From: Candidatus Atribacteria bacterium
GTDB taxonomy: Bacteria > Atribacterota > Phoenicimicrobiia > Phoenicimicrobiales > Stramentimicrobiaceae
Length of the DNA: 62,835 nt
NCBI GenBank assembly: GCA_018402425.1
Contig: JAGYIZ010000007.1
Span: forward strand, 1 to 62,835
Reading direction: 5' to 3'
Part shown: positions 1-10,769 of the stretch, in pieces
How the letters are laid out: each line of letters opens with the position of its first letter
Numbering within the stretch: the stretch's first letter is position 1
The notes under the pieces: generated by a model
Seen by the model: the letters and a program-made list of their open reading frames with translations, nothing else
Databases searched by the model: none
What the model was told of the DNA's origin: nothing
Program-made: the position numbers and the translations under genes

Positions 1-377
1 ACTATATTCCGGTAATTGCTACAATTGGGGTAGATGATAGTGGAGCAAGATACAATATCAATGCCGATACAGTAGCGGGACAGTTGGCCATTGCGCTTAA
101 AGCAGAAAAATTAATCTACCTGACAGATGTTGATGGAATATTAAGAGAATTAGAGGATGCTAATTCAATTATTAGCAGTCTGAAAGCCGAAGAAGCCAGG
201 GCGTTACTCAAATCCGGACAGATACAGAAAGGGATGATTCCTAAAGTTGAGTCAGCTATTCAAGCATTAGAAAATGCAGTCAGTAAAGTTCATTTTCTCA
301 ACGGAAAGCATGTTCACTCCATCCTATTGGAATTATTTACCGATAGCGGGATAGGGACAGAATTTATTTCAGATTAA
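1..377 (+). CDS. argB: Acetylglutamate kinase, C-terminal part (cut by window edge)
   Basis: The open frame runs in from the window edge (codons start at position 3) and ends in a TAA at 375-377, so only the last ~124 residues are present. The visible part carries the substrate-binding stretch GARYNINADTVAG and the LTDVDGIL segment typical of acetylglutamate kinase, which phosphorylates N-acetylglutamate in the second step of arginine synthesis. It is followed 49 bp later by argD, then argG and argH, which supports the assignment. The real start is outside the window; the TTG at 84 is internal. Confidence 0.93.
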   Translation, partial: YIPVIATIGVDDSGARYNINADTVAGQLAIALKAEKLIYLTDVDGILRELEDANSIISSLKAEEARALLKSGQIQKGMIPKVESAIQALENAVSKVHFLNGKHVHSILLELFTDSGIGTEFISD

Positions 378-426
378 AAATCAGATAAAAGAGATTTTGA
401 AAATATAATATTGTGGGAGGAAAAGA

Positions 427-1629
427 ATGAATATTAAAAATACCAAAGAATTAATTGAAGAGGAGGGTAAATATTTAATTCAAACTTATAAGCAGCCGGA
501 GATGGTACTGGACAGGGGTGAGGGAACAAAAGTATGGGATATAGAAGGAAAAATGTACTATGATTTTATCGGAGGCATTGCGGTTAATAGTTTAGGTTAT
601 TGCCATCCCGGGATTGTGGAAGCTATCCATAAACAATCAGAGAAATTGATTCATTGTTCCAACCTTTTTTATAATGCACCTCAGATTCTTCTGGCCAGAG
701 AGCTGGTGAATAATTCCTGCGGAGACAGGGTGTTTTTCGGCAACAGTGGGGCAGAGGCAAATGAAGCAGCTATTAAATTAGCGGTTAAATACTTTAAGGA
801 ACAAGGTAAAGAAAAGTTCAAAATTATTTATATGAAAGATTCTTTTCATGGCAGAACAATTGCTACACTGGCTGCCACTGGAAAATATAAATATCAAAAG
901 GATTACCTTTCTCTTTTACCAGCCTTTAAACAGGCAATTTTTAATGATTTAGATTCTATTAAGGATGCTTATGATGAAAATGTTGCTGCTGTGCTGGTGG
1001 AACCGGTTCAGGGAGAAGGTGGAATCAATATTGCTACAGTAGAATTTATGGAAGGATTAAGAGAATTTTGTGATAGTAAAGGTATATTATTAATTTTTGA
1101 TGAGATACAGTGTGGACTGGGACGAACCGGAAAGATGTTTGCCTATCAAAATTATAATATTGAACCTGACATGTTGACTCTGGCAAAACCTTTAGGTGGT
1201 GGTTTGCCTTTAGGGGCATTGATTGCCAAAGAAAAGATTGCCTCTGCCTATAAACCCGGAGACCATGGAACTACTTTCGGAGGAAATCCGGTTGCCTGTG
1301 CTGCTGCTTTGGCTTTCCTGGAAGTGTTAGAAGAGGACGGCTTGTTGGCAGAATGCCAGAAGAAGAGTAAATATTTTCAGAAAAATTTAGAACTGCTAAA
1401 GACAAATTATCCTGGTTTAATCAAAGAAATACGGGTAATAGGATTAATGGTGGGTTTAGAATTAGAAAAAGACGGTCTGGTAGTAGTAAAAAAAATGCTG
1501 GATGAAGGAATATTAATCAACTGTACTGCTGGAAATGTGTTGCGTTTCTTACCACCACTGATTGTTCAAGAGAAAGAGATTGATTATCTCGTTAATGCCT
1601 TAGATAAGATATTTAAAGAAATAAAATAG
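427..1629 (+). CDS. argD: Acetylornithine aminotransferase
   Basis: This 400-residue class III PLP aminotransferase converts N-acetylglutamate semialdehyde to N-acetylornithine using glutamate. Visible marks are the phosphate-binding NSGAEANEAAIK segment near residue 105, the FDEIQCGLGRTG stretch around residues 225-236, and the PLP lysine in LAKPLGGGLPLGA near residue 255. Length is normal for the family. A GGAGG at 416-420 fixes the ATG at 427. It sits between argB and argG. GABA or succinylornithine aminotransferases look similar, but the arginine context makes ArgD the best call. Confidence 0.95.
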   Translation: MNIKNTKELIEEEGKYLIQTYKQPEMVLDRGEGTKVWDIEGKMYYDFIGGIAVNSLGYCHPGIVEAIHKQSEKLIHCSNLFYNAPQILLARELVNNSCGDRVFFGNSGAEANEAAIKLAVKYFKEQGKEKFKIIYMKDSFHGRTIATLAATGKYKYQKDYLSLLPAFKQAIFNDLDSIKDAYDENVAAVLVEPVQGEGGINIATVEFMEGLREFCDSKGILLIFDEIQCGLGRTGKMFAYQNYNIEPDMLTLAKPLGGGLPLGALIAKEKIASAYKPGDHGTTFGGNPVACAAALAFLEVLEEDGLLAECQKKSKYFQKNLELLKTNYPGLIKEIRVIGLMVGLELEKDGLVVVKKMLDEGILINCTAGNVLRFLPPLIVQEKEIDYLVNALDKIFKEIK

Positions 1630-1701
1630 TATTTGCCAATTTATAGCATGATTAATGAATAATTTTTTAAAATTAAAAATAATTTAAGGAGATGTTTTGT
1701 A

Positions 1702-2916
1702 ATGAAAAAACTAAAGAAGATTATACTGGCTTATTCAGGTGGTTTGGATACTTCAATTGCCATCAAATGGTTAAAGGAAAATTACTGTGAGGAAATAGTA
1801 ACCGTAGCAGTTGATGTGGGACAGGAAAGTGACTTGGAATTTGTAAAAGAGAAAGCTTTGAAAGTTGGTGCAAGCAAATCATATGTGGTGGATGCCAAAG
1901 AAGAGTTTGCCAGAGAATATGCTTTAAAAGGATTGCAGGCAGGAGCTGTTTATGAACAACATTATCCCTTAGCGACTGCTTATTCCAGACCTTTGATTTC
2001 CAAAATATTAGTTGATTTTGCAAAAAAGGAACAGGCACAGGCAATTTCCCATGGCTGTACCGGCAAAGGCAATGACCAGGTAAGGTTTGAAGTATCAACC
2101 GCTGCTTTGAATCCAAACCTGCAGGTTGTTGCTCCGGCAAGGGAGTGGGGATTTACCCGGGAAGAGGAAATTGAATATGCAAAAAAATATAATATTCCAG
2201 TTCCGGTAGATGTTGACAATCCTTATAGTGTTGACCAGAACTTATGGGGTAGGTCATGTGAGTGTGGAGTTCTGGAAAATCCCTGGGTAGAACCACCGGA
2301 AGAAGCATATGAATGGACAATAAAACCAGAGGATGCTCCCAATAAACCGACTTATTTGGAAATTTATTTCGAAAAAGGTGTCCCTTTAAGTGTGGATGGA
2401 GAAAATATTTCCCTATCGACTCTTATCTCCAAGCTGAATAAAATAGGAGGCGAAAACGGGATAGGACGCGTAGATATGGTGGAAAACAGGTTGGTTGGTA
2501 TTAAGTCAAGAGAAATTTATGAGTGTCCCGGAGCAACTATCTTATTGAAGGCTTACGGTGCATTGGAAAGTCTGGTTTTACCTGGAGATTTAGCCCATTT
2601 CAAGCAAATTATTTCTCAGAAATATGCAGAGCTGACTTATAATGGCTTATGGTTCTCAGCTCTAAAGGAAGCATTGGATGGATTCGCTGGCGTTATCAAA
2701 GAAAAAATAAACGGAACAGTAAAAATTAAGCTATTCAAGGGACAATGTATTGTTATCGGAAGAAAATCTAAAAATTCACTTTACGATTTTAACCTGGCAA
2801 CGTATGATGAAGGTGATACCTTTAATCAGGATTTTGCCAAAGGTTTTATTCAACTCTGGGGATTACCGAGCAAAGTTTATGCCTCTGTCAATAGTAAAAA
2901 TAAACAAGAGGATTAA
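1702..2916 (+). CDS. argG: Argininosuccinate synthase
   Basis: This 404-residue cytosolic enzyme condenses citrulline and aspartate with ATP. The N-terminal ATP pyrophosphatase P-loop [10 protein letters not shown] lies at about residues 10-19, and the family segments [13 protein letters not shown] and [14 protein letters not shown] follow. An AAGGAG at 1686-1691 supports the ATG at 1702. The stop at 2914-2916 is immediately followed by the argH ATG at 2918, indicating translational coupling. No disruption is seen, in contrast to the next gene. Confidence 0.97.
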   Translation: MKKLKKIILAYSGGLDTSIAIKWLKENYCEEIVTVAVDVGQESDLEFVKEKALKVGASKSYVVDAKEEFAREYALKGLQAGAVYEQHYPLATAYSRPLISKILVDFAKKEQAQAISHGCTGKGNDQVRFEVSTAALNPNLQVVAPAREWGFTREEEIEYAKKYNIPVPVDVDNPYSVDQNLWGRSCECGVLENPWVEPPEEAYEWTIKPEDAPNKPTYLEIYFEKGVPLSVDGENISLSTLISKLNKIGGENGIGRVDMVENRLVGIKSREIYECPGATILLKAYGALESLVLPGDLAHFKQIISQKYAELTYNGLWFSALKEALDGFAGVIKEKINGTVKIKLFKGQCIVIGRKSKNSLYDFNLATYDEGDTFNQDFAKGFIQLWGLPSKVYASVNSKNKQED

Positions 2917-2917
2917 T

Positions 2918-4270
2918 ATGGAAAAACTATGGGGCGGCAGATTCAAAAAAGAGATAGATAAAACAATGCAGGCTTTTGTTTCTTCCATCTATTTTGATAA
3001 AAAGCTGGTCAAACATGATATCCTGGGCAGTATTGCTCATGCCAAAATGCTGGGGAAATGTAAAATCATTACCAGGATTGAGGCTGATAAAATCATAAAA
3101 GGATTGAAGGATATTTTGAGCCAAATTAAAGACGGAAGTTTAATTGTCGATAACCAGGCAGAAGATATTCATACCTGGGTTGAAAATATATTGAGAGAAA
3201 AGATAGGTGAAATTGCCGGAAAACTTCATACTGCCCGAAGCCGTAATGATCAGGTTGCCCTTGATGAGAGAATGTATTTAAGGGATGAAATTAGAACAAT
3301 TCAACAAAATTTGGATGCTTTGCAGGAAGCCCTGCTATTTATAGCGTGGAATCATCTGGGAATTATTATGCCTGGTTATACCCATTTGCAGCATGCCCAA
3401 CCTATCCTATTTTCTCATTACCTGCTGGCTTATTTTTTTAAATTTAACCGGGACAGGGAAAGATTAGAAGATTTGTATAAAAGGGTAGATTTTCTTCCGT
3501 TAGGCTCTGCTGCTATGGCTGACATCTTACCCGATAGACCGGCAATATCTGGCAAAAGAGCTTAATTTCAGTGAGATTTCACAAAATAGCCTTGATGCGG
3601 TAAGTGACAGGGACTTTATTATTGAATTTTGTCGGATTCAGCGACAATGTTGCATCTTAGCCGTTTAAGCGAGGAAATAATTTTATGGTCTTCCAAGAGT
3701 TTGATTTTATTGAATTGATGATTCTTTTGTACCGGTAGTAGTATTATGTCTCAAAAGAAGAACCCTGATGCAGCAGAATTAATCAGAGGCAACTAGGCAG
3801 AGGTATGGTCATCTTATGGCTTTACTTACTGTCATGAAAGCCCACTTCTTGCTTATAACCATGATATGCAGGAAGACAAGGAGCCTCTGTTTGATTCAGT
3901 AGAGGTCTTAAAAATTCTACTTATCATAATGAGTGGAATGGTTAGAACTTGCAGGTTAAATCAGAGAATATGAGAAATAGTCTGAAGGGAGATTTTTCCA
4001 ATGCTACTGAAGTTGTTGATTATTTAGTTAAGAAAGGTTTGGCTTTTCGTGAAGCCCATCAAGTAGTAGGAGAAATTGTACTATATTGTATTGAACAAAA
4101 AAGAATATAGAGCAGTTAAGACTAAAAGAATTCCAGAATTTTCAGCACCTTTGAAAAAGATGTTCTAAATATACTCAGCCCAGAAGATGTTGTAAACTCC
4201 AAGAAATCTCTACGGCGGTACTTCCATGCATAGGGTAAAAAAGGCTATAATAGAAGCGAAAAATATTTGA
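2918..4270 (+). pseudogene. argH: Argininosuccinate lyase, multiply frameshifted
   Basis: The first ~200 residues are intact (MEKLWGGRFKKEID, then TARSRNDQVALDER and GYTHLQHAQP), so the gene starts as a normal ArgH, which splits argininosuccinate to arginine and fumarate. At about 3519 the frame is lost: [11 protein letters not shown] and [10 protein letters not shown] continue in another frame. Further pieces are readable in shifting frames: [10 protein letters not shown], the catalytic-loop [43 protein letters not shown], and the end YGGTSMHRVKKAI before a TGA at 4268-4270. Most breaks look like one or two missing bases, often in runs (for example too few T around 3630). Every ArgH block is present in order, so the gene is either recently broken or badly sequenced. 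Confidence 0.88.
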
Positions 4271-4390
4271 CAATTGAAAACAAAATAATCAATTTGACTT
4301 TGGATAGTAATTCGTATGATTTAAAGTACGATATTCGCAATAAAAAGTTTGTAAATTGGGTAGAAATACATGGAAGAGAAGAAAAAGATT

Positions 4391-4823
4391 ATGGCCGAAA
4401 TTAATGATTTATTTCGCAACTGACTGAAATGTTATGGAACATGTCTATAGCAGTCATCTTTCTACTAGAAAAGTTTCCTTTAGTATTACTGAACATTATC
4501 TCATCGAATTTTTAGGGAAAGAATCCTTTGCTTCAATGAGCAAACTTTCCCGATATTCCATGTTCCTACTACCATACAAGCATCGTTGACCGTTTAGTCC
4601 AGCGTGGTTATATAAAAAGACGTCGAGCTCAGCAGGATAGAAGGAAAGTTTTGGTTACTCTTTCAGAAAAGGCAAGGAATTTTATCTTATCATCGCTATG
4701 AATCACGAAGTCTATGCCCATTATTTGTCCAAATTACCAGATAAGGGAAAAAATTTTCGTCAAAGTTTGACTGAAATAAAACGAAATATTGATTACCTTC
4801 AGGATTATTTTAAAGAAATCTAG
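4391..4823 (+). pseudogene. MarR-family regulator, frameshifted
   Basis: No long frame exists, but joining frames gives a MarR-like winged helix: MAEINDLF at the start, FASMSKLSRYS, then IVDRLVQRGYIKRR and the wing QDRRKVLVTLSEKG, ending IDYLQDYFKEI before a TAG at 4821-4823. MarR proteins are dimeric repressors that often sense small molecules. It lies 119 bp upstream of the P-type ATPase gene on the same strand and could have regulated it. At least four frame breaks are needed, so no functional protein is encoded as written. Confidence 0.7.
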
Positions 4824-4942
4824 AATATAATAGATATAATTATATTTTCAATCATCTTGATTAATAATAAATAGGAAATTAAAAATATATAATATAGTGA
4901 GAATTAGATGATATAAATTATTTCTGAGGTGTAGAAGCAAAA

Positions 4943-7696
4943 ATGACTGGAACAGAAAAGAACAGTTTAAGAAAATATTATCAAAAGTCGATAAAAGAAA
5001 TAGAATCAGAGCTAAATACTTCTTTAAGAAAAGGACTGAGTGAATCTGAAGTCAATAACCGTCTGAAAAAAATCGGACCTAACCAGTTAAAAGAGGGCAA
5101 GAAAAGAACGATATGGAATATGCTGATAGACCAGTTTAAAGATGTTCTAATTCTTATTTTATTGGTCTCTGCAGTCGTTTCTCTATTATTGGGGGAAGCT
5201 ACTGATGCCATTGTAATTGTAATCATTGTAATATTAAATGCGGTCATGAGTGTTTTGCAGGAATTTAAGGCAGAAAAGTCACTGGATGCCTTAAAAAAAA
5301 TGACTGTTCCTGAAACAGTGGTTATTAGAGATGGTCAGCAAAAAAAGATTCAATCACAGCAATTGGTTCCGGGGGATATAGTTATTTTAGAGTCTGGTGA
5401 TAGAATTCCGGCAGATCTTCGCTTGGTTAAAGTGACTGATATGCGTATCCAGGAATCCGTTTTAACTGGTGAATCCGAAGCAGTAGAGAAAAATACAAAT
5501 GCAGTTGAGGCAAAAGATACCTCTCTTGGAGACCGTACCAATATGGCCTATATGGGGACTTCGGTTATTGCCGGAAGAGGAATGGGTCTAGTTGTTGCTA
5601 CTGGTATGGATACCGAAATGGGACAGATTGCCGGCATGCTTCAGGAACAGAAGCATGAACTGACCCCCCTGCAGAAAAAGTTAAACCAGGTTGGTAAGAA
5701 CCTGGGAGTCATTATCCTATTCGTAATAGCCATTGTAATTTTATTAGGTTGCTTGAGGGGGATTGATTTCTTTGATATGTTTATGACCGGTATTTCTCTT
5801 GCTGTTGCCGCAGTTCCGGAAGGATTACCAGCGGTGGTAACAATAGTCCTAGCCCTGGGTGTACAGCAAATGATTAAAAAAAATGCAATTATCAGGCGTT
5901 TGCCGGCTGTAGAGACATTGGGTGCAACTACTGTAATATGTTCAGATAAGACCGGAACCCTCACCCAGAATCAGATGACTGTCCAAAAGCTGGCATTGGC
6001 AAATAGGGAAATAGATGTAGAGGGTGTTGGATATGAGCCTTTTGGTCAATTTAGAGAGAATGGTAAATTTATTCAACCCAGTGAAGAGCAAAGTTTGTCC
6101 CTTTTGCTAAAGGCTGCAGCTCTTTGCAATAATTCTTCTTTAAGGCAAAATGAAGATAATCAAAACTGGGGTATTATAGGTGATCCAACCGAAGGAGCGC
6201 TCATTGTTACGGCAGCCAAAGCAGGTTACCAAAAAGAGGGATTAGAAAACAAATATCCCCGCTTAAAAGAACTACCTTTTGATTCAGACCGGAAAAGGAT
6301 GTCAACTATCCATCAAACAACGGATGGAGGTACATTACTTTTTGTAAAAGGTGCGCCAGATCAGATCATTGAAAGATGTAAAAATTATATGAACAACGGG
6401 GAATCTACTCAATTATCTAAATCAATAAAAGAACTTATTTTAGAACAAAATAAAAAACTTGCCTCAGCAGCACTCAGAGTTTTGGCAATTGCCTATCGAG
6501 AGATAACTCCATCTGAAAAAAAACAATTAGAGTATGACCAAAAATTTGATATTGATAAAACAGAAAGTCAGTTAATTTTTTTAGGGCTGATGGCTATGAT
6601 AGACCCTCCCAGAAAAGAAGCCCTTCAAGCAGTTCAGACCTGTCGAAAAGCGGGCATACGTCCTGTTATGATTACCGGAGACTATTCACTGACTGCCCAG
6701 GCAATTGCTGACCAATTGGATATTTATCATTCCGGTGACCGTATTATTACCGGTACAGAACTGGAGAATATGTCTCAGCCGGAATTAGAGAAAATTGTAT
6801 TGGAAACTACTATTTTTGCACGTGTTTCACCAAGACATAAGCAAAGGATTGTCAAGGCTTTGCAGAAAAACAAACAGGTGGTAGCAATGACCGGTGATGG
6901 CGTTAATGATGCACCTGCATTAAAGGAATCTGATATTGGCGTGGCCATGGGTATTACCGGTACGGATGTTTCCAAGGAAGCAGCTGATATGATTTTAACC
7001 GATGATAATTTTTCTTCTATTGTATCTGCTGTGGAGGAAGGAAGAAAAATCTACCAGAATATCCGGAAATTTATCCGATATCTACTATCATGTAATTTAG
7101 GAGAAATAATTACCATTTTTATTGCCATTTTAATTGGTTTACCTCGCCCGTTGCTTCCTATTCAAATTCTCTGGGTTAATCTAGTTACCGACGGTTTTCC
7201 TGCTTTAGCATTAGGCCTTGATCCGGCCGAGAGGGATCTGATGAAACACCCTCCCCGGGATCCGGATGAAGGAATTTTTTCGGGTAAGATGGGATTTAAT
7301 ATTTTTTCCCAGGGAATATTCATTGGTATTATTACTTTAATTGCCTTTTATTACGGATATAGCCAGTATTCCTTAGAAGTGGGGGAAACTATGGCTTTTG
7401 GTACCTTAAGTTTCACCCAATTGTGGCAATCTTTGAACTCTCGTTCTGAGCGTTATTCATTGGCCAAATTGGGTATTTTTAGTAATCGATATTTGATTCT
7501 GGCCATTTTGGTTTCAGGTATTTTGCAGTTGGCAGTGATGCTTATTCCTTATTTGCAACTAGTATTCAAGGTAGTACCACTCAGTTATTATCAATGGCTG
7601 GTAATTATATTTCTTTCTTTTACTGCGGTTCCTTATGTGGAGATATTAAAAAAATTAAAACTCACTTATAAGAAAAATCATTCAATAAGTGATTAA
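4943..7696 (+). CDS. Cation-transporting P-type ATPase, P2A (Ca2+-type)
   Basis: This 917-residue membrane pump has the N-terminal cation-ATPase domain (residues ~5-75), the actuator TGES loop (~175), the phosphorylated aspartate in ICSDKTGTLTQ (~335) and the hinge TGDGVNDAPALK (~649). The M4 motif VPEGLPAVV (~291) is the ion-site signature of calcium/manganese P2 pumps. Length and C-terminal transmembrane segments fit PMR1/LMCA-type ATPases. Calcium is the likely substrate; Mn2+ or Na+ cannot be excluded from sequence. A GAGGTG at 4926-4931 precedes the ATG. A decayed marR gene lies upstream, and a hairpin overlaps the stop codon. Confidence 0.93.
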   Translation: MTGTEKNSLRKYYQKSIKEIESELNTSLRKGLSESEVNNRLKKIGPNQLKEGKKRTIWNMLIDQFKDVLILILLVSAVVSLLLGEATDAIVIVIIVILNAVMSVLQEFKAEKSLDALKKMTVPETVVIRDGQQKKIQSQQLVPGDIVILESGDRIPADLRLVKVTDMRIQESVLTGESEAVEKNTNAVEAKDTSLGDRTNMAYMGTSVIAGRGMGLVVATGMDTEMGQIAGMLQEQKHELTPLQKKLNQVGKNLGVIILFVIAIVILLGCLRGIDFFDMFMTGISLAVAAVPEGLPAVVTIVLALGVQQMIKKNAIIRRLPAVETLGATTVICSDKTGTLTQNQMTVQKLALANREIDVEGVGYEPFGQFRENGKFIQPSEEQSLSLLLKAAALCNNSSLRQNEDNQNWGIIGDPTEGALIVTAAKAGYQKEGLENKYPRLKELPFDSDRKRMSTIHQTTDGGTLLFVKGAPDQIIERCKNYMNNGESTQLSKSIKELILEQNKKLASAALRVLAIAYREITPSEKKQLEYDQKFDIDKTESQLIFLGLMAMIDPPRKEALQAVQTCRKAGIRPVMITGDYSLTAQAIADQLDIYHSGDRIITGTELENMSQPELEKIVLETTIFARVSPRHKQRIVKALQKNKQVVAMTGDGVNDAPALKESDIGVAMGITGTDVSKEAADMILTDDNFSSIVSAVEEGRKIYQNIRKFIRYLLSCNLGEIITIFIAILIGLPRPLLPIQILWVNLVTDGFPALALGLDPAERDLMKHPPRDPDEGIFSGKMGFNIFSQGIFIGIITLIAFYYGYSQYSLEVGETMAFGTLSFTQLWQSLNSRSERYSLAKLGIFSNRYLILAILVSGILQLAVMLIPYLQLVFKVVPLSYYQWLVIIFLSFTAVPYVEILKKLKLTYKKNHSISD

Positions 7697-7737
7697 GGAA
7701 TAATAATAAGCACTTATTGAATGATTTAAAAAATTGA
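7679..7737 (+). terminator. Hairpin overlapping the ATPase stop codon
   Basis: A perfect 13-bp inverted repeat, CATTCAATAAGTG at 7679-7691 and its complement at 7711-7723, straddles the ATPase stop. The downstream arm is followed by an A-rich stretch and then short T runs, so termination is plausible but the U-tract is not immediate. The right arm plus about 14 following bases recurs as a direct repeat at 7934-7959. Confidence 0.5.
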
Positions 7738-7794
7738 GTTTTTCTTGTTTAATTTTTTGTTATGCTCTCTTTTTCTTTTAATTTTATTTAACTA

Positions 7795-7925
7795 TAAATA
7801 TTTCTAAGTTAACCAACTTCCAACTTAAGGTTTAGCTGAAAATTGTCAGATAGCTTTCTTATTCTTTTTTGTGATAAAACAATTATTCATTCACCTTCTA
7901 AGAAGGTGGTAATGGTTAAATAAAT
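7795..7925 (-). repeat. Dispersed intergenic repeat, inverted copy
   Basis: Read on the - strand, this stretch matches the central part of the repeat at 53715-53835: the palindrome CACCTTCTAAGAAGGTG (here 7895-7911), an AAAGA-rich linker, a TGACAATTTT segment and AGTTGGAAGT in the same order. The surrounding 270 bp between the ATPase and the next gene hold nothing else I recognise apart from a short direct repeat (7711-7737 and 7934-7959). Confidence 0.6.
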
Positions 7926-7968
7926 TAGAATAACACTTATTGAATGATTTAAAAATTGAACTTATATC

Positions 7969-8374
7969 TTAAGCAATGGGTTTACCTGCATTTGGACCTG
8001 CTGCTGTATTGAAAATTTGTTCAACCTTAAAATTACCATTCCTTTAGCAGGAAGACTCTTGTTCTTGGATTTTACCCAATTTTTAAATTCTTCGTATTTT
8101 TGACCTTCATTAACATACTGACAAGTTCCCTTTAATTGATACCATAGTTTATCTTCAGGTTTTTGGTGAGTATTGCTGCTTGGGTATTTTCTTTAAGGTT
8201 AGCGAATGTTTTATCAAAATAGTTATCAGCAAGTAAAACGGTCTCTTCATCTTCTATTTTTTTAATCCCAATCACATTAATATTTGGAGTCTTTTTGCTG
8301 GCTGTTGCAAAAGAAAAAGCCTTGTCCTCGTTCATAACATTCTGGATATCTTGTGGTATTTTCATCTTTTTCAT
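7969..8374 (-). pseudogene. Pyridoxamine 5'-phosphate oxidase-like split-barrel protein, frameshifted
   Basis: The - strand starts MKKMKIPQDIQNVMNEDKAF and reads 80 residues of a small FMN-binding split-barrel protein (FATASKKTPNINVIG, ILLADNYFDKT-like segments) to a TAA at 8132-8134. Adding one A in the A run near 8158 lets it continue as PEDKLWYQLKGTCQYV and FKNWVKSKNKSLPAKGMVI. A second one-base gain near 8016 gives the end NTAAGPNAGKPIA and a stop at 7969-7971. The full ~134 residues match the size of these flavin proteins. Two one-base deletions in A runs look like sequence error or very recent decay. An AAGGATG precedes the start. Confidence 0.72.
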
Positions 8375-8504
8375 CCTTTCGTATGATTATTTTATATACT
8401 ACCTGAAATATTTTACCCAAGGTCCTAAAAAGAGGCAATATCACATAAGACCCAAATATATACGAAGCTAGATTTTAAAATCAAGTATAGCATTTCAGGG
8501 GTTC

Positions 8505-8527
8505 TCAAGGGGAAGTATTCCCCTTGA
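8505..8527. repeat. G-rich palindrome (TCAAGGGGAA family)
   Basis: A perfect 10-bp inverted repeat, TCAAGGGGAA / TTCCCCTTGA with a 3-base loop, lies upstream of the pyrophosphatase gene. It closely resembles the palindromes at 38355 and 38509 and the unit junctions of the tandem array at 23111. It is probably a REP-like intergenic element; a terminator role is possible. Confidence 0.6.
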
Positions 8528-8551
8528 ATATCCTGGAAAGAATCGTTTAAC

Positions 8552-8568
8552 CACCCGCTTTGCGGGTG
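8552..8568. repeat. CACCCGC hairpin of the dispersed repeat
   Basis: CACCCGCTTTGCGGGTG forms a 7-bp GC stem followed by CGGTATTT. The same hairpin recurs at 10711, 19427, 53673 and 53910. This copy stands 50 bp before the pyrophosphatase start, without the longer repeat body. Confidence 0.7.
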
Positions 8569-8618
8569 CGGTATTTAATGGATATATGGATTTTATTAAA
8601 ATATAAAAGGAGTCAAAA

Positions 8619-10586
8619 ATGTTGGTAATTAAGCTGATGATAATTATTAGTGGTTTAATATCATTGTTATATGCAATGATACTGGCAAAACGTGTTATGT
8701 CTGAAAAAGCAGGGAGCGATTTAATGCAACAACTCTCAGCTTCGATTGAAAAAGGTGCAATGACATTTTTAAAAAGAGAATATTCGATTTTGATATTTTT
8801 TGTTATTATCATTGCATTAATCATTGTATTGGTTAGGGGAAGCATAACTGGTATTTCATTTGTATTTGGAGCATCATGTTCGGCATTAGCAGGATTTATA
8901 GGTATGAAAATTGCTACGAAGACTAATGCAAGAACAACATTTGCGGCTCAGGAATCCGGATTAGCAAAAGCACTAAAGGTTGCCTTTTCCGGAGGCGCAG
9001 TAATGGGAATGTCAGTAGCCGGTTTTGGTTTAGTTGGTTTAGGTATTTTATATTATTTATATGAAGACCCTAACTTAATCAATGGCTTTGCTTTAGGTGC
9101 TAGTTCAATAGCTCTATTTGCCAGAGTTGGAGGTGGTATCTATACAAAAGCAGCAGATGTTGGAGCTGATTTAGTTGGAAAAGTTGAAGCCGGGATACCT
9201 GAAGACGATCCAAGAAACCCTGCAGTAATAGCCGATAATGTTGGAGACAATGTTGGAGATGTCGCAGGAATGGGAGCTGATTTGTTTGAATCTTTTGTAG
9301 GTTCTATTTTGTCATGCATGATATTGGGTAGCATATTGCACGATTCGATAAACTACATCATCTATCCATTGATTCTTGCTTCTTGTGGGATTATTTCTGT
9401 AATTATTGCAACTTTTTTCATATCCCCTAAGGATGACCAAAGTATTCATAAGGCATTAAATTCAGGTACATATATAAGTGGTGCCTTGGTAATAATAGCG
9501 TCTTTCGCTTTGTCTTATATATTGTTTGGAAATCTGGCAATATTCTTTGCTACGATTTCAGGTTTAATTGCCGGTGTAGCAATTGGTTTGATTACAGAGT
9601 ATTATACTTCCTATGATTATTCTCCAGTAAAAAGAATAGCGGAGGCTTCGTTGACAGGAGCTGCGACTACAATTCTGGAAGGATTTGCTGTGGGACTTAA
9701 AAGCACAGCATTGCCTATTATTGTCATTTGTATAGCAATTTATGTTTCTCATTATTTTGCAGGACTGTATGGCATATCCGTTGCTGCAGTGGGAATGCTA
9801 TCTATTGTAGGTATGACAGTATCGGTTGATTCTTATGGACCTATAGCAGATAATGCAGGAGGAATAGCAGAAATGGCAGGATTGAAACCTGAAGTAAGAA
9901 AGATTACTGATTCATTGGATGCTGTAGGAAATACTACCGCAGCTATTGGAAAAGGATTTGCCATTGGCTCAGCAGCCTTAACATCATTGGCATTATTTAC
10001 TGCATATAGTAAATCTGTAGGATTGAGTATTATTAGCATTACTAATCCCATGGTAATGATTGGTATTTTTATTGGAGGTATATTACCCTTCCTTTTTGCT
10101 TCTATGACAATAGAGGCTGTCGGAAAAACCGCAGCATTAATGATTGCTGAAGTAAGAAGGCAATTTAAAGAAATACCTGGTTTAAAAGATGGCACTGCTA
10201 AACCAGAGCCAGAAAAATGTGTAGATATTAGCACAAAAGGTGCATTGAAAGAAATGATTATACCAGGATTACTTGCTATTATTGCTCCTATTTTTGTTGG
10301 CGTATTTCTTGGTCCAGAAGCTCTAGGGGGTCTTTTACTGGGTTCAGTTGTTGTAGGAGTATTTCTGGCGATTATGATGGCCAATTCCGGAGGTGCCTGG
10401 GATAATGCAAAAAAATATATCGAGAAAGGAAACTATGGTGGTAAAAATTCACCAGCACATCAAGCAGGCGTTATCGGTGATACAGTCGGTGATCCTTTCA
10501 AAGATACAGCAGGGCCATCTATGAATATTTTAATTAAAGTTATGTCCATTGTATCGCTGGTTTTTATACCTTTATTTTTACCTTAA
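8619..10586 (+). CDS. hppA: Membrane-bound H+/Na+-translocating pyrophosphatase
   Basis: This 655-residue polytopic membrane enzyme couples pyrophosphate hydrolysis to H+ or Na+ export. The substrate-binding motif [19 protein letters not shown] lies at about residues 196-214 and the C-terminal motif [15 protein letters not shown] near 620. The [10 protein letters not shown] segment (~437-446) has Ala, not Lys, at the diagnostic position, which in this family marks the K+-dependent type. Pumped ion (Na+ versus H+) is not decided by what I can see. AAAGGAG at 8606-8612 sets the ATG. It stands alone, flanked by repeat hairpins on both sides. Such pumps are common in energy-limited anaerobes. Confidence 0.96.
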   Translation: MLVIKLMIIISGLISLLYAMILAKRVMSEKAGSDLMQQLSASIEKGAMTFLKREYSILIFFVIIIALIIVLVRGSITGISFVFGASCSALAGFIGMKIATKTNARTTFAAQESGLAKALKVAFSGGAVMGMSVAGFGLVGLGILYYLYEDPNLINGFALGASSIALFARVGGGIYTKAADVGADLVGKVEAGIPEDDPRNPAVIADNVGDNVGDVAGMGADLFESFVGSILSCMILGSILHDSINYIIYPLILASCGIISVIIATFFISPKDDQSIHKALNSGTYISGALVIIASFALSYILFGNLAIFFATISGLIAGVAIGLITEYYTSYDYSPVKRIAEASLTGAATTILEGFAVGLKSTALPIIVICIAIYVSHYFAGLYGISVAAVGMLSIVGMTVSVDSYGPIADNAGGIAEMAGLKPEVRKITDSLDAVGNTTAAIGKGFAIGSAALTSLALFTAYSKSVGLSIISITNPMVMIGIFIGGILPFLFASMTIEAVGKTAALMIAEVRRQFKEIPGLKDGTAKPEPEKCVDISTKGALKEMIIPGLLAIIAPIFVGVFLGPEALGGLLLGSVVVGVFLAIMMANSGGAWDNAKKYIEKGNYGGKNSPAHQAGVIGDTVGDPFKDTAGPSMNILIKVMSIVSLVFIPLFLP

Positions 10587-10619
10587 ATCCTAAATACACG
10601 AAAAATAGCATGAAAGAGC

Positions 10620-10740
10620 TCTTTTAAAAGATAGCCAAGAGATCAAGAGAAAAGAGCAGAGCAAAAACTATCTAATAAAAAGTTAAACCTCTTTTAGAGG
10701 TTCTTAAAGACACCCGCTATGCGGGTGCGATATTTAATTG
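10620..10740. repeat. Dispersed intergenic repeat, copy upstream of mrfA
   Basis: This copy includes AAAGAGC/AAAAGTTAAACCTC, the inverted repeat AACCTCTTTTAGAGGTT (10686-10702) and the hairpin CACCCGCTATGCGGGTG (10711-10727) followed by CGATATTT. The same order is found at 19390-19450 and 53870-53935. An ATG inside the hairpin extends the downstream frame artificially. Confidence 0.65.
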
Positions 10741-10769
10741 AAAACAAAGAACCAAACAGGAGCGTAATT

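Noticed and set aside
1763-2140. 125-codon - strand frame within argG
   Set aside because: Shadow of the argG coding sequence; no ribosome site or family match.
9833-10384. 183-codon - strand frame
   Set aside because: It is antisense to the strongly conserved pyrophosphatase gene and has no recognisable motif.
10719-10769. Longer N-terminus for the MrfA-like helicase
   Set aside because: The upstream ATG lies inside a dispersed repeat hairpin and lacks a ribosome site, whereas AGGAG precedes ATG 10770.
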